DNA of 10,034 nt, from the NCBI GenBank assembly GCA_949286445.1, contig CASECL010000201.1:1-10034 (forward strand). Reading direction: 5' to 3'. The notes under the pieces are model-generated. The model saw nothing but the letters and a program-made list of their open reading frames with translations, made no database searches and was not told where the DNA came from. This document shows positions 1 through 7,223 of the stretch, piece by piece. Numbering within the stretch: the stretch's first letter is position 1; each line of letters begins with the position of its first letter. This stretch comes from an uncultured bacterium. Its GTDB lineage: Bacteria > Verrucomicrobiota > Lentisphaeria > Victivallales > Victivallaceae. Both the position numbers and the translations under genes were made by a program.

Positions 1-29
1 CTTGTTTCTGCGGTGTATTTTCTTCTTTC

Positions 30-59
30 CATTGCTTCAATTGTGAAATTGAAGCAATG
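30..59. repeat. Perfect 13-bp inverted repeat (hairpin)
   Basis: CATTGCTTCAATT (30-42) is followed by the loop GTGA and its exact reverse complement (47-59). The stem is perfect, so it could fold as a stable DNA or RNA hairpin. Neither side carries a clear T-run, so it does not look like a classical intrinsic terminator. It lies downstream of the minus-strand epimerase, beyond a second hairpin. It could be a Rho-independent-like 3' end structure, an mRNA-stabilising stem, or belong to a gene outside the window. Confidence 0.6.
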
Positions 60-90
60 TTACCCCGAAAAGGTTTGGAAATGGATGGGA

Positions 91-134
91 GCGGGAAGGA
101 AAGAACCTTTCCTTAAAAGGTTTTTCCTTCCCGC
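91..134 (-). terminator. Long hairpin just after the epimerase stop codon
   Basis: GCGGGAAGGAAA-G-AACCTTT (91-110) pairs with AAAGGTTTTTCCTTCCCGC (116-134), giving about 19 bp with one bulged G and a small loop. It begins 9 nt after the epimerase stop on the minus strand, where a terminator would be expected. No U-tract follows it in either direction, so its role as an intrinsic terminator is inferred from position and stability only. The left arm can instead pair with its neighbour: AAGGAAAG (96-103) with CTTTCCTT (107-114). Two mutually exclusive folds are therefore possible. Confidence 0.45.
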
Positions 135-143
135 AGCAACTCT

Positions 144-1043
144 TTAAAAAAAACTATTTGGGAAAAATGGTTTACAACTGAGGTGCAGTTCCCGGGCTGC
201 CTTGCTGACGTCCGGCACATAAAAATCAGCCTGAAGCGGTGATTTTTTCCCCAGAATCCGGACCGGTTTTCCTCCGGAAAGGCGTTCTGCCAATTCCTTT
301 ATGCTGATTGCTTCCGGTGAACCGACGTTATAAATTTCTCCGGTTCTGCCGTGCAGCAGCAATGTCATAATCCAGTTTGCCAGGTCGTCAGCGTCGAGGT
401 AACTTCTTACGGCTTTGCCGTCTCCGGTTATGGTCAGGCAATCTTCTTCTGCCGCCTGGCGCAGAAAGTTCTCGATGGCAAAATGGGAATTCCGGGGCAG
501 ATGGCGGCCGTAAAAGGTGAAAAACCGTCCGATAATACAGGGTATGCCGGACTGCAGACAGAGTTGCTCTGAAGCAAGTTTTGCCTTGCCGTATGGGGTT
601 TCCGGCGAAGTCGGGGCGTCTTCCCGCACCGGAGCATAGAATTTACCGTAAACCGCTCCGGAACTGATAAAAAGCATGCGTTCCGCCCGGCAGGTACGGG
701 CAAAATCCAGCACCCGGATTGTTCCGTCCCTGATGGTGGAAACCATCTCATCCGGAGCTTCTTTTTCCTGTTTCAGGCTTGCCGAGGCGGCCCCGTGAAT
801 AATGTAATCGTATTTCCCTGCCGGAAAAGCGAAGTTCCTCACATCGCCCTCCAGCAGCCGCAGGCAATGAATTTTTCCTGCTTCCGGGTATTCCCGGAGA
901 AATTTTTCTCCATTGCGGGTGAGCAGGCAGAGTTCAGATGCCGTCGAAAAATCTATAGTATCAAGCAGGCTTCTGCCAAAAAAACCGGTCCCGCCGGAAA
1001 TAAAAATTTTCCTGCCATTCAAGTTGTAATTTTTCTTTTGCAT
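144..1043 (-). CDS. NAD-dependent epimerase/dehydratase (extended SDR family)
   Basis: This is a 299-residue extended short-chain dehydrogenase/reductase of the sugar-nucleotide epimerase/dehydratase type. Visible landmarks are the nucleotide-binding GGTGFFG at residues 17-23, GDVR at 66-69 (adenine contact), the ISSGAVYG strand at 126-133 with the catalytic Ser/Thr region, and the catalytic YxxxK at Y151-K155 (YGKAK). GRFFTFYGR at 172-180 and GDGKAVRSYLDADDLA at 207-222 are typical of substrate-side segments in this family. The family acts on nucleotide-activated sugars in the cytoplasm (RmlB, GalE, WbpP and relatives). The exact substrate cannot be read from sequence. Length is normal for the family. 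The start is the only ATG ahead of the GGTGFFG motif; no strong ribosome binding site precedes it. It follows the permease on the same strand after 167 bp, so it may be an independent unit. No glycan genes are visible nearby. Confidence 0.9.
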   Translation of the reverse strand: MQKKNYNLNGRKIFISGGTGFFGRSLLDTIDFSTASELCLLTRNGEKFLREYPEAGKIHCLRLLEGDVRNFAFPAGKYDYIIHGAASASLKQEKEAPDEMVSTIRDGTIRVLDFARTCRAERMLFISSGAVYGKFYAPVREDAPTSPETPYGKAKLASEQLCLQSGIPCIIGRFFTFYGRHLPRNSHFAIENFLRQAAEEDCLTITGDGKAVRSYLDADDLANWIMTLLLHGRTGEIYNVGSPEAISIKELAERLSGGKPVRILGKKSPLQADFYVPDVSKAARELHLSCKPFFPNSFF

Positions 1044-1210
1044 GAATTGAATATCGCCAATGGACGTAAACCGGATGCTGTTCCTGGATATAAGTTATGA
1101 ATATACCGGAATATCATTTTTCCGATAAATTCCCTGCCGTTAAATACAGATCAAGTAATTCCGGAAGCAGACAATTCCGTGTTCCGCCGGCACCACTTTT
1201 TTTTGAATGC

Positions 1211-2482
1211 CTATTCGGAACGCAGTACCGTTATCGGATTCTGCTGTGCCGCCTGCCAGGCCGGATAAGTGCCGAAAATAATTCCGACTACACAGGAAAT
1301 TACCAGCGACAGTACCACGCTCCACCAGGCATATACCGTGGGCATCGCGCTGTAATAGGTAATGATTTTGGCTATTCCGACGCCGAGGGCGATCCCAAGC
1401 ACTCCGCCCATGGTCGTCAGAAATACCGTTTCAATCAGAAACTGCATGAGAATATCCGCCTTTTGCGCGCCCAGTGCCCGCCGGGTACCGATCTCTTTGC
1501 GCCGCTCAAATACGCTTGCCAGCATGATGTTCATAATCCCGATACCGCCTACAATAAGCGATATGCCGGCAATTGATCCCATTACGATAGTAAAGATATT
1601 CTGAGTCTGCTCCTGCTGCTTGAGCAATTCCAGCGGCACCACAATATCCCAGTCTTTGGTCTGACCGTGAACGTTGTTAAGATATCCGGCGATACGCTTG
1701 GCAGTGTTGTCAATGTAGGTGGTATCATTTACCTGCACCAGAAGCACGTCATAGTCGATTTTGGTAATCTGGAACATCCGGGCTTCTTTGGTGAAGGTGT
1801 AGCTTTTAAAACACGCCCGCGCCGTCGGCATGGGAATTAAAATCATGTCATTTTGTCCGCCTATTCCCTGATATTGGGAATTGTACGGGTTGTCCAGAAT
1901 TCCCACCACCCGGAAAACATAATCCTCCACCCGCACTGTCCCGCCTACAATATTGGTGCTGCCGATGGGAAATAAAGTGCGTTTGACATTTTTTCCGATA
2001 ACGCAGACCATATTTTCCTTGGTAAAATCAGTTTTGCTGAACCAACGGCCGCTTTCAATTTTGGCAGGAGAATTTTCCAGAAATCCAAAATCGCACCCTA
2101 CCAGCTGTAAATCAGTGCGCTGCAATCCTTTGAGTACTTTTTTCCTGGAGTTGAACAACCCGGTGATTGAACTGACGTTATCCATCTTGCCGATGTGGGT
2201 CAGATCCCGGGTGGTAAGTCCGTAACTTTCCACCACACTGGCATTGGTGCTTCCCTCGCTCACCCCGATCCGCGACGGCTGTTTGGAGAAAAGCAGAATT
2301 TTATCAATACCCATGGACTCGATCTGAGCCAGGGCGGAACGCTTCGCTCCTTCTGAAATCGCCAGCATGGCAATCACGCTTCCTACGCCGAAAATAACTC
2401 CGAGACTGGTCAGAATGGAACGTACTTTATGCAGCAGCAGATTGTGAAATGACATCCGCAGCAAATCACTCATTAACATCAT
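1211..2482 (-). CDS. MacB/FtsX-type ABC transporter permease
   Basis: This is the membrane subunit of a type VII (mechanotransmission) ABC exporter of the MacB/LolCE/FtsX superfamily, 423 residues in the form chosen here. Architecture from the N-terminus: a helix at about 24-42 (SILTSLGVIFGVGSVIAMLA), a periplasmic MacB-PCD-like domain at about 45-295, and three helices at about 298-324, 346-376 and 385-407. ERRKEIGTRRALGA at about 326-339 is the cytoplasmic segment that couples to the ATPase. The C-terminal NPITVLRSE is the family's usual ending. An upstream in-frame ATG at 2500 would add six residues. I prefer 2482 because its ATG overlaps the ATPase stop as ATGA and a GGGAGAG lies about 10 nt ahead. 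The ATPase is a separate gene, unlike E. coli MacB, where both are fused. It probably drives conformational change in the adaptor/secretin assembly encoded upstream. Confidence 0.93.
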   Translation of the reverse strand: MMLMSDLLRMSFHNLLLHKVRSILTSLGVIFGVGSVIAMLAISEGAKRSALAQIESMGIDKILLFSKQPSRIGVSEGSTNASVVESYGLTTRDLTHIGKMDNVSSITGLFNSRKKVLKGLQRTDLQLVGCDFGFLENSPAKIESGRWFSKTDFTKENMVCVIGKNVKRTLFPIGSTNIVGGTVRVEDYVFRVVGILDNPYNSQYQGIGGQNDMILIPMPTARACFKSYTFTKEARMFQITKIDYDVLLVQVNDTTYIDNTAKRIAGYLNNVHGQTKDWDIVVPLELLKQQEQTQNIFTIVMGSIAGISLIVGGIGIMNIMLASVFERRKEIGTRRALGAQKADILMQFLIETVFLTTMGGVLGIALGVGIAKIITYYSAMPTVYAWWSVVLSLVISCVVGIIFGTYPAWQAAQQNPITVLRSE

Positions 2483-3183
2483 GATGGAATTCTCTCCCAT
2501 TCAAATGGCGTCGGATCAATTCTGCCGTCCCGGAGCCGGATTATCTTATCATAATGCGGTCCGAGTGAAGGATTGTGGGTTACCATTACAATAGTTACAC
2601 CGTCATCGTCATTGAGACGATGAAAAAGTTTCATAATCTCATCGCTGGTCTTTTCATCCAGGTTTCCTGTCGGTTCATCCGCCAGAATAAATGCCGGATT
2701 ATTGCTCAATGCCCGGGCAATCGCCACCCGTTGGCATTCACCTCCGGAGAGCTGGGTCGGCCGGTGGCCGAGCCGGTGGCCGAGTCCGACCTGCCTGGCC
2801 AGTTCCAATGCCCGCTGCCGGCGTTTGCGCGCTGATACCCGGGCATAAATCATCGGTACTTCAATGTTCTGTTCAATGGTAAGATGCGGGAAAAGATTGA
2901 AGCTCTGAAAAATAAAACCGATCTTCCGGTTTCTTATTTCTGACTGTTCATAATCGGAAAGCCGGCTTACTTCGATATTTTCCAGCCGGTATTCCCCGCT
3001 GGTGGGCACGTCAAGCATGCCGAGAATATTCAGAAGCGTGGACTTGCCGCTGCCGCTGGAGCCGATAAATCCGACGAATTCGCCGCGTTCGACTTCAGCG
3101 TCAATACCTTTCAGTACCGGTACCTGAAGTTCACCGGTAATGTAGGTTTTGAATATTTGTTTCAGCTCAACAATATTATCCAT
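2479..3183 (-). CDS. ABC transporter ATP-binding protein, MacB/LolD family
   Basis: This is a 234-residue cytoplasmic nucleotide-binding subunit with every ABC motif intact: Walker A GSSGSGKST at 41-49, Q-loop FQ at 92-93, signature LSGGECQ at 145-151, Walker B ILADEPT at 166-172 and H-loop His203. The sequence between Walker A and the signature (TLLNILGMLDVPTSGE and FIFQSFNLFPHLT) is characteristic of the MacB/LolD/FtsE branch. It hydrolyses ATP to power the permease encoded directly downstream, with which it shares a 4-bp ATGA overlap that suggests translational coupling. No strong ribosome binding site is seen; a GAGGA lies too far upstream (about 15 nt). The 272 bp ahead of the gene carries a repeat array that may be a separate control point for the ATPase-permease pair. 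Confidence 0.95.
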   Translation of the reverse strand: MDNIVELKQIFKTYITGELQVPVLKGIDAEVERGEFVGFIGSSGSGKSTLLNILGMLDVPTSGEYRLENIEVSRLSDYEQSEIRNRKIGFIFQSFNLFPHLTIEQNIEVPMIYARVSARKRRQRALELARQVGLGHRLGHRPTQLSGGECQRVAIARALSNNPAFILADEPTGNLDEKTSDEIMKLFHRLNDDDGVTIVMVTHNPSLGPHYDKIIRLRDGRIDPTPFEWERIPS

Positions 3184-3214
3184 AGAGCGGTGTTTTTTGT
3201 CCTCGACAATGTGT

Positions 3215-3359
3215 CCGTTATTTTGCTGTTTTTAACGCCTTGACGCTTAAATAACTATCCGTTATTTTTCCGTTATTTCGTTAATTTTAACCGTTATTTT
3301 ACCTAAAAACATCATAATTAACTCCGATTGCATAAGCCGTATGCCTCTTCCGTTATTTT
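3215..3359 (-). repeat. AAAATAACGG direct-repeat array, possible operator
   Basis: Read on the plus strand, CCGTTATTTT occurs at 3215-3224, 3259-3268, 3291-3300 and 3350-3359, and CCGTTATTT at 3270-3278. All five are in one orientation inside the 272-bp gap between the adaptor and ATPase genes. A weaker copy (CAGTTATTTT, 3453-3462) covers the adaptor stop codon. The first four copies start 44, 11 and 21 bp apart, close to whole helical turns; the fifth is 59 bp further. AAATAAC (3249-3255) also forms a 7-bp inverted repeat with GTTATTT (3261-3267). Same-face short repeats upstream of a gene suggest binding sites for a regulator or nucleoid protein. No promoter matching the usual consensus was found on the minus strand. 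The function is inferred. Confidence 0.65.
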
Positions 3360-3455
3360 GTCGTTCACGCCGGATATTCAGTCTGGAACGGACCAGCAGG
3401 AAACATGAAACGGCAACTTCAGCAGAAAGCAGGCAGCTCTGCGGAAAAAATACAG

Positions 3456-4973
3456 TTATTTTCCTTCACCCGATTTCTGATAGGGACGGTACAGGCAAAC
3501 CGAATCCCCCTCTTCCAGTCCGCTGGTTATCTGGACAAAGTTATCATTGGCTTCACCTATGGTAACATCAGTTTCCACCGGACCGGACGGCGTGTTGCGG
3601 TAGACAAAGAACCGGTCTTTATCATCGAAAACCGCTTCCACCGGAACAAAGAGAGTGTCTTTTATCACCTTGGTTATGACATTAATTTGCGCGCTCATAC
3701 CGTTTACGAGGCGGGGTGATTGTTTATCCAGCTTGATCTTGGTTTTGTAAACTTTGGGTGAAGAACTGTCCCAGTTGACCAGATTTACCGGCAGAGTATC
3801 AATGTGCATAATCTCGCCCTCAAATTTCTCTCCCGGCAGCGAATCCGGGAAAATATAGGCCCGGTCACCCAGACTTACCTTGCTCCGGTACTGCTCCGGC
3901 AGGTCGAAGTCCACCACCAGATTGGACATTTCCGGAATGGTGAAAAGAACCTGTCCCTTCCATATTTCCAGCCCCGGTTTGACATCAATATTTCCCCATC
4001 TGCGATCCGGGTCGGCATATATAACCACACCGTCTGCGGGAGCGACAATAACCATCATTTTCAAATACTCACGATGTCGGGCCAGCTGATCGCGCACCCG
4101 TTTGATCCGCCGCTGGAGATTGGCGATGTGCTTGCGTTTCTGAACCACCTGGGATTCGGTGGAAATTTTGGTTTTCCGCAAATTCAGCTTGGCCTGATCG
4201 TAGGCGTTTACCAGACGGGTCATTTTGCTGGGGTGATCATAACGGCGGAACACCTTGCGGTTATCTTCCGCCAGCGAAAGAGAATTTTCCGCCTGACTGA
4301 TTTTCTCCTTGGCCGCGGCAAGCTGTTTTTTACGTTCTTCTTCAGCATTTTCATCTGATGAACTGGCCGTGTCGGAATCACGCAGGGCAATGTATTCATC
4401 TTTTGCATCAGCCAGGGCATTTTCGGCATTGGTAATAGCCAAGTCCAGCTCGTCGCGTTTACTCGCCCGCTCAAAACGACGGTATTTACGCAGTGCATCG
4501 TCGGCCTGGAGCAACTGCTCTTCTGCATTTTGAAGCGAAGCAGCATTGGTGGACTCAAGAATTTTTTCTTCTTCGTAAGCCACCGCAAGTTCTTTAGTCA
4601 GGTTGTCCAGTTCAATAACGTAGTTTTCAATCTGTTCCTTGAGGTCATCAGTCTCAAGTTTGGCAAGAATATCGCCTTTTTTCACCTTGCTGTTTTCATC
4701 AATGACCCAGAGGATTTTAGTTTTGTAGTTGGCTTGAAGCGCAACTTTATGCTTTTTACTGGCATTGATATAGCCGCCCTGAAACAAGCCGATCACCAGA
4801 TCGTCACGTTTGACAGTAAAGTTGCGGTCGAGTTCGTCATTCTGCTGCGAAGATTCTCCAGCGGCACCGGATGCGACTGCTTTGCGATGTCTGTAATAAA
4901 AATACCCTCCCGCGCCGCCTGCAATAATTACCAGCAGCAATAAAACAAGAATAACTTTTTTCTTTCTGGTCAT
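3456..4973 (-). CDS. Periplasmic adaptor (MacA/HlyD-like membrane fusion protein) with long coiled coil
   Basis: This 505-residue membrane fusion protein links the ABC permease to an outer-membrane pore. Residues 7-27 form an N-terminal membrane anchor after a basic MTRKKK start. The first lipoyl half is at about 76-108 (KVKKGDILAKLETDDL). A charged helical segment at about 110-305 follows, then the second lipoyl half (MMVIVAPADGVVIYA, 307-320), a beta-barrel region at about 350-435, and a membrane-proximal domain at about 438-495. The helical part, near 195 residues, is much longer than the hairpin of E. coli MacA. It is broken by a Ser/Asp/Glu-rich stretch at 199-213. Residues 150-187 and 228-265 align without gaps at an offset of 78, sharing 13 identities including RR-aromatic-acidic...SK, which indicates an internal duplication. 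The start overlaps the secretin stop as ATGA and has no strong ribosome binding site, which fits translational coupling. Confidence 0.92.
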   Translation of the reverse strand: MTRKKKVILVLLLLVIIAGGAGGYFYYRHRKAVASGAAGESSQQNDELDRNFTVKRDDLVIGLFQGGYINASKKHKVALQANYKTKILWVIDENSKVKKGDILAKLETDDLKEQIENYVIELDNLTKELAVAYEEEKILESTNAASLQNAEEQLLQADDALRKYRRFERASKRDELDLAITNAENALADAKDEYIALRDSDTASSSDENAEEERKKQLAAAKEKISQAENSLSLAEDNRKVFRRYDHPSKMTRLVNAYDQAKLNLRKTKISTESQVVQKRKHIANLQRRIKRVRDQLARHREYLKMMVIVAPADGVVIYADPDRRWGNIDVKPGLEIWKGQVLFTIPEMSNLVVDFDLPEQYRSKVSLGDRAYIFPDSLPGEKFEGEIMHIDTLPVNLVNWDSSSPKVYKTKIKLDKQSPRLVNGMSAQINVITKVIKDTLFVPVEAVFDDKDRFFVYRNTPSGPVETDVTIGEANDNFVQITSGLEEGDSVCLYRPYQKSGEGK

Positions 4974-6676
4974 TTTTTCAATTCAGTTTGAGCTGCCTCG
5001 GAAGCATTCTGGTTATTGGTTTCAACGGCTGCCCCGGTGCTGCTGTCAACTGCACCGGCCTGCGGGGAGGCGGCTGCCGGAGCAGTTTCAGGCGCAGTTT
5101 TATCTGTGCCGGAAGCAGCTGGCGGAGCTGCTGATTCAGCTGCCGCCGCGGCCGGTTCAGTCGCTGCGGCAACGGTTTTTACGGGAATTGCTCCGGAATT
5201 ATCTTCCGGCACGGATTTTTCTTTTGTTCCGGATTCAGTTTTAACTCCGGATTTACTGCTGTTGAACCAGGAATCAATCTGTGCATCAATATCCAGACGG
5301 AAATCCTTGCGGTTCTTTTCCTCCATGCCGGGCAGAGCATCCCGGACCTCTTCCTCAAGATCCTCGGCGGTACTCCGGTGCATCGGGAATGAATTCATAC
5401 TCTTGAGCAGCCGGCCGAGGTTTTCGCTGGTCGCGGCATTTTCATCCGGATTGTAGAAAATGGTGCTGTATTCTTCATCCGCAGGAATGATATGCACCTT
5501 CATAAAGAAAATCAGCTGGGTGACTTCTTTGGTGAGTTTTTTACCGGTAAAGAGTTCTCCGATGAAAGGAATATCGCTTATAAAGGGGGTGCGTTCCTGC
5601 ATCATGGCGTAATTGCTGGAATAAAGTCCGCCCAGCATCACCACCTGTTCGTTGCGCATACGCAAATAAGATTCAATGGTACGGATGGAAATAATCGGCA
5701 CGGAATAGGCGGTATTGGCGGATTCCACCGTTTCATAACTGGAAATATTGGATACTGACGGCAGAACCCGCAGCGTTATGGAATCATCAGAGATGAATTT
5801 GGGTTCTACCTCAAGCGATACACCTACCCGTTTGAATTTGGTGGTGAAACTGGTGGTACTTGAAGTGGCGTTGAATTCCTGAATCGGCACATCAGAACCG
5901 GTTTCAATACGGGAGGTCTCGTTTCCGGTAATCAGAATATTCGGAGATGAAAGCACCTTGGCGTCATCTGCGGTCCGCAGCCACTGGAAAGCCAGAGAAA
6001 AATTATTGTCTCCGGAGTTGAAGTTCCAGGCCGTCCCGAATCCGGTATTGGGCTGGGAGCTTTGTCCCGGCACATTTCCGGACGCGCCAATGCCGCCGTG
6101 TTCATTTCTCCAGTTGAAAGCAAAATTGCGCTGCACACCGTCAGTGAAAGTAACTTCGACAACTTTGGCCTCGATCAATACCTGCGGTGTAGGTATATCC
6201 ATAGCCAGCAGCAGCTGACGGTATCCCTCGACATCTTCTGCCGTAGTACTGAGCACCAGAATATTCTGTTCTGCCACACATTCCAGATAAGTGGCTCCTG
6301 CCACCACACTGTCGAGGGCATTGAAGACCTGTTTTACCGTGGTGTAGCGGGGGCGGAATACCAAGGTGGCGCGGTCTTTACCGGATTTTATTATTTTGCA
6401 ATACGGCGGCTGTGCCTTCTGCCTCATCTTTTTCAATGCGATTGAACTTGAAGGATTGGTCAGCATTGCGCTGAGTTCTTCCACCACGTTTTTGACATTT
6501 TCTTTTCCCTTCTTCACGTCTTCTTCGGTACGGACTACCGGTGGGGGGTCAATAATGGTGGAACTTTTTACCGGCTCATCGACTGCTCCGGCCGCGACAG
6601 CGGAAAGAAACATCGCGGAAGACAGAACTACCGGAGAAATCCCTTTTTTCAGTTCAAACAGTGATTTTTTTGTCAT
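4970..6676 (-). CDS. Short secretin (type II/III secretion-type outer-membrane pore) with Ala/Pro-rich tail
   Basis: This 568-residue protein of the secretin family forms multimeric outer-membrane channels. Residues 1-31 read as a Sec signal peptide (basic start, hydrophobic core, AGA-like end). A single small N-domain-like segment lies at about 100-150 (TLVFRPRYTTVKQVFNALDSVV). The secretin core covers about 165-400: VLIEAKVVEV at 166-175, SPNILITGNETSRIETGSDVPI at 244-265, VPIISIRTIESYLRMRNEQVVMLGGL at 326-351 and PFISDIPFIGELF at 364-376. The protein is shorter than usual GspD or PilQ because N-terminal domains are few. After the core there is a charged region and an Ala/Pro/Glu-rich low-complexity tail (about 505-560). 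No other type II, III or pilus gene is visible. It is instead coupled to an adaptor and followed by MacB-type genes, so it probably serves as that exporter's outer-membrane exit. Confidence 0.93.
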   Translation of the reverse strand: MTKKSLFELKKGISPVVLSSAMFLSAVAAGAVDEPVKSSTIIDPPPVVRTEEDVKKGKENVKNVVEELSAMLTNPSSSIALKKMRQKAQPPYCKIIKSGKDRATLVFRPRYTTVKQVFNALDSVVAGATYLECVAEQNILVLSTTAEDVEGYRQLLLAMDIPTPQVLIEAKVVEVTFTDGVQRNFAFNWRNEHGGIGASGNVPGQSSQPNTGFGTAWNFNSGDNNFSLAFQWLRTADDAKVLSSPNILITGNETSRIETGSDVPIQEFNATSSTTSFTTKFKRVGVSLEVEPKFISDDSITLRVLPSVSNISSYETVESANTAYSVPIISIRTIESYLRMRNEQVVMLGGLYSSNYAMMQERTPFISDIPFIGELFTGKKLTKEVTQLIFFMKVHIIPADEEYSTIFYNPDENAATSENLGRLLKSMNSFPMHRSTAEDLEEEVRDALPGMEEKNRKDFRLDIDAQIDSWFNSSKSGVKTESGTKEKSVPEDNSGAIPVKTVAAATEPAAAAAESAAPPAASGTDKTAPETAPAAASPQAGAVDSSTGAAVETNNQNASEAAQTELKK

Positions 6677-6723
6677 TTTTATAATCCGTGGAAAAGGTTT
6701 TGGTTGTTATCAAAATTCCAAGT

Positions 6724-6752
6724 ACTTTAACACCGGAATGTTTTTTTTGCAA
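6724..6752 (-). promoter_or_regulatory. Candidate sigma70-type promoter for the secretin operon
   Basis: On the minus strand TTGCAA (-35, 6752-6747) is followed after 17 bp by TAAAGT (-10, 6729-6724). A TG one base ahead of the -10 box makes it an extended -10 element. Each hexamer matches four of six consensus bases. Transcription would start near 6717, leaving a leader of about 40 nt before the secretin ATG. Only a weak CGGAT-type ribosome binding site precedes that ATG. Confidence 0.5.
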
Positions 6753-6881
6753 GGGATAATAATGATTAATTTTGTTTTTTTCGCGCTTTTTTATAAACAA
6801 AGTTCCGGATTTTACTTTCTCGGAATTCAATCTGGGGGAAAAATATAAAGCCGATGACCGGGAAATGTTACAAAAAAATTA

Positions 6882-6899
6882 TATAATAATATTATTATA
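6882..6899. repeat. 18-bp perfect AT-only palindrome
   Basis: TATAATAATATTATTATA is its own exact reverse complement. It sits in the middle of the divergent region, about 130 bp upstream of the secretin promoter. It could be a binding site for a dimeric regulator or a nucleoid-associated protein, or chance in an AT-rich stretch. Its composition makes chance a real possibility. Confidence 0.45.
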
Positions 6900-7026
6900 A
6901 ACAAGTTACTACATTATATCCAATAAGTGATTTCACATGAGGGCCGTTGTTTTGTTTTACCTGGAATAGAATGCCTGCGAATGCTCCGGCAGCGTTTTTC
7001 CTGACACTGGATGGAAAGTTTTGAAA

Positions 7027-7091
7027 AGTTCTGCCGGCATTTATTTTACAGGATTTTATTGACCTGGCATCATAAATGCCGCGGCAGAACT
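7027..7091. repeat. Long imperfect inverted repeat in the divergent region
   Basis: The arm at 7027-7044 (AGTTCTGCCGGCATTTAT) matches the reverse complement of 7072-7091 at all 18 positions once a 2-nt insertion in the right arm is allowed. The 27-nt loop contains a further 4-bp pair, CAGG (7049-7052) with CCTG (7063-7066), so the whole would fold as an extended stem. On the minus strand the stem is followed by TTTTC, a poor terminator tail; on the plus strand by an A-rich stretch. It lies in non-coding DNA and resembles a structured RNA, an attenuator or a palindromic repeat unit. I cannot tell which. Confidence 0.6.
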
Positions 7092-7223
7092 GAAAAAAGA
7101 GAAAGTTAGAAAGGGAAAGAGATTGCCTGCCCATGAAGTAAATATTGTACCCGGGCAGAATAAAAAAGGGCAAAAAAGACACAATAACAAATAACAATCC
7201 AGTTATTATTTGCATGAAAATAC

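Noticed and set aside
3240..3268. Plus-strand TTGACG with TATTTT 17 bp downstream, as a promoter
   Set aside because: The -10 box is poor and overlaps the repeat array, and no plus-strand gene follows. It would only give antisense transcription of the adaptor gene.
3215..3359. CRISPR array or replication origin iterons
   Set aside because: The repeats are only 9-10 bp with irregular spacing, and there are no cas, replication or partition genes nearby.
5016..5456. Plus-strand Ala/Ser-rich open frame opposite the secretin tail
   Set aside because: It arises from the GC-rich codons of the secretin's low-complexity tail read in reverse; there is no independent evidence of coding.
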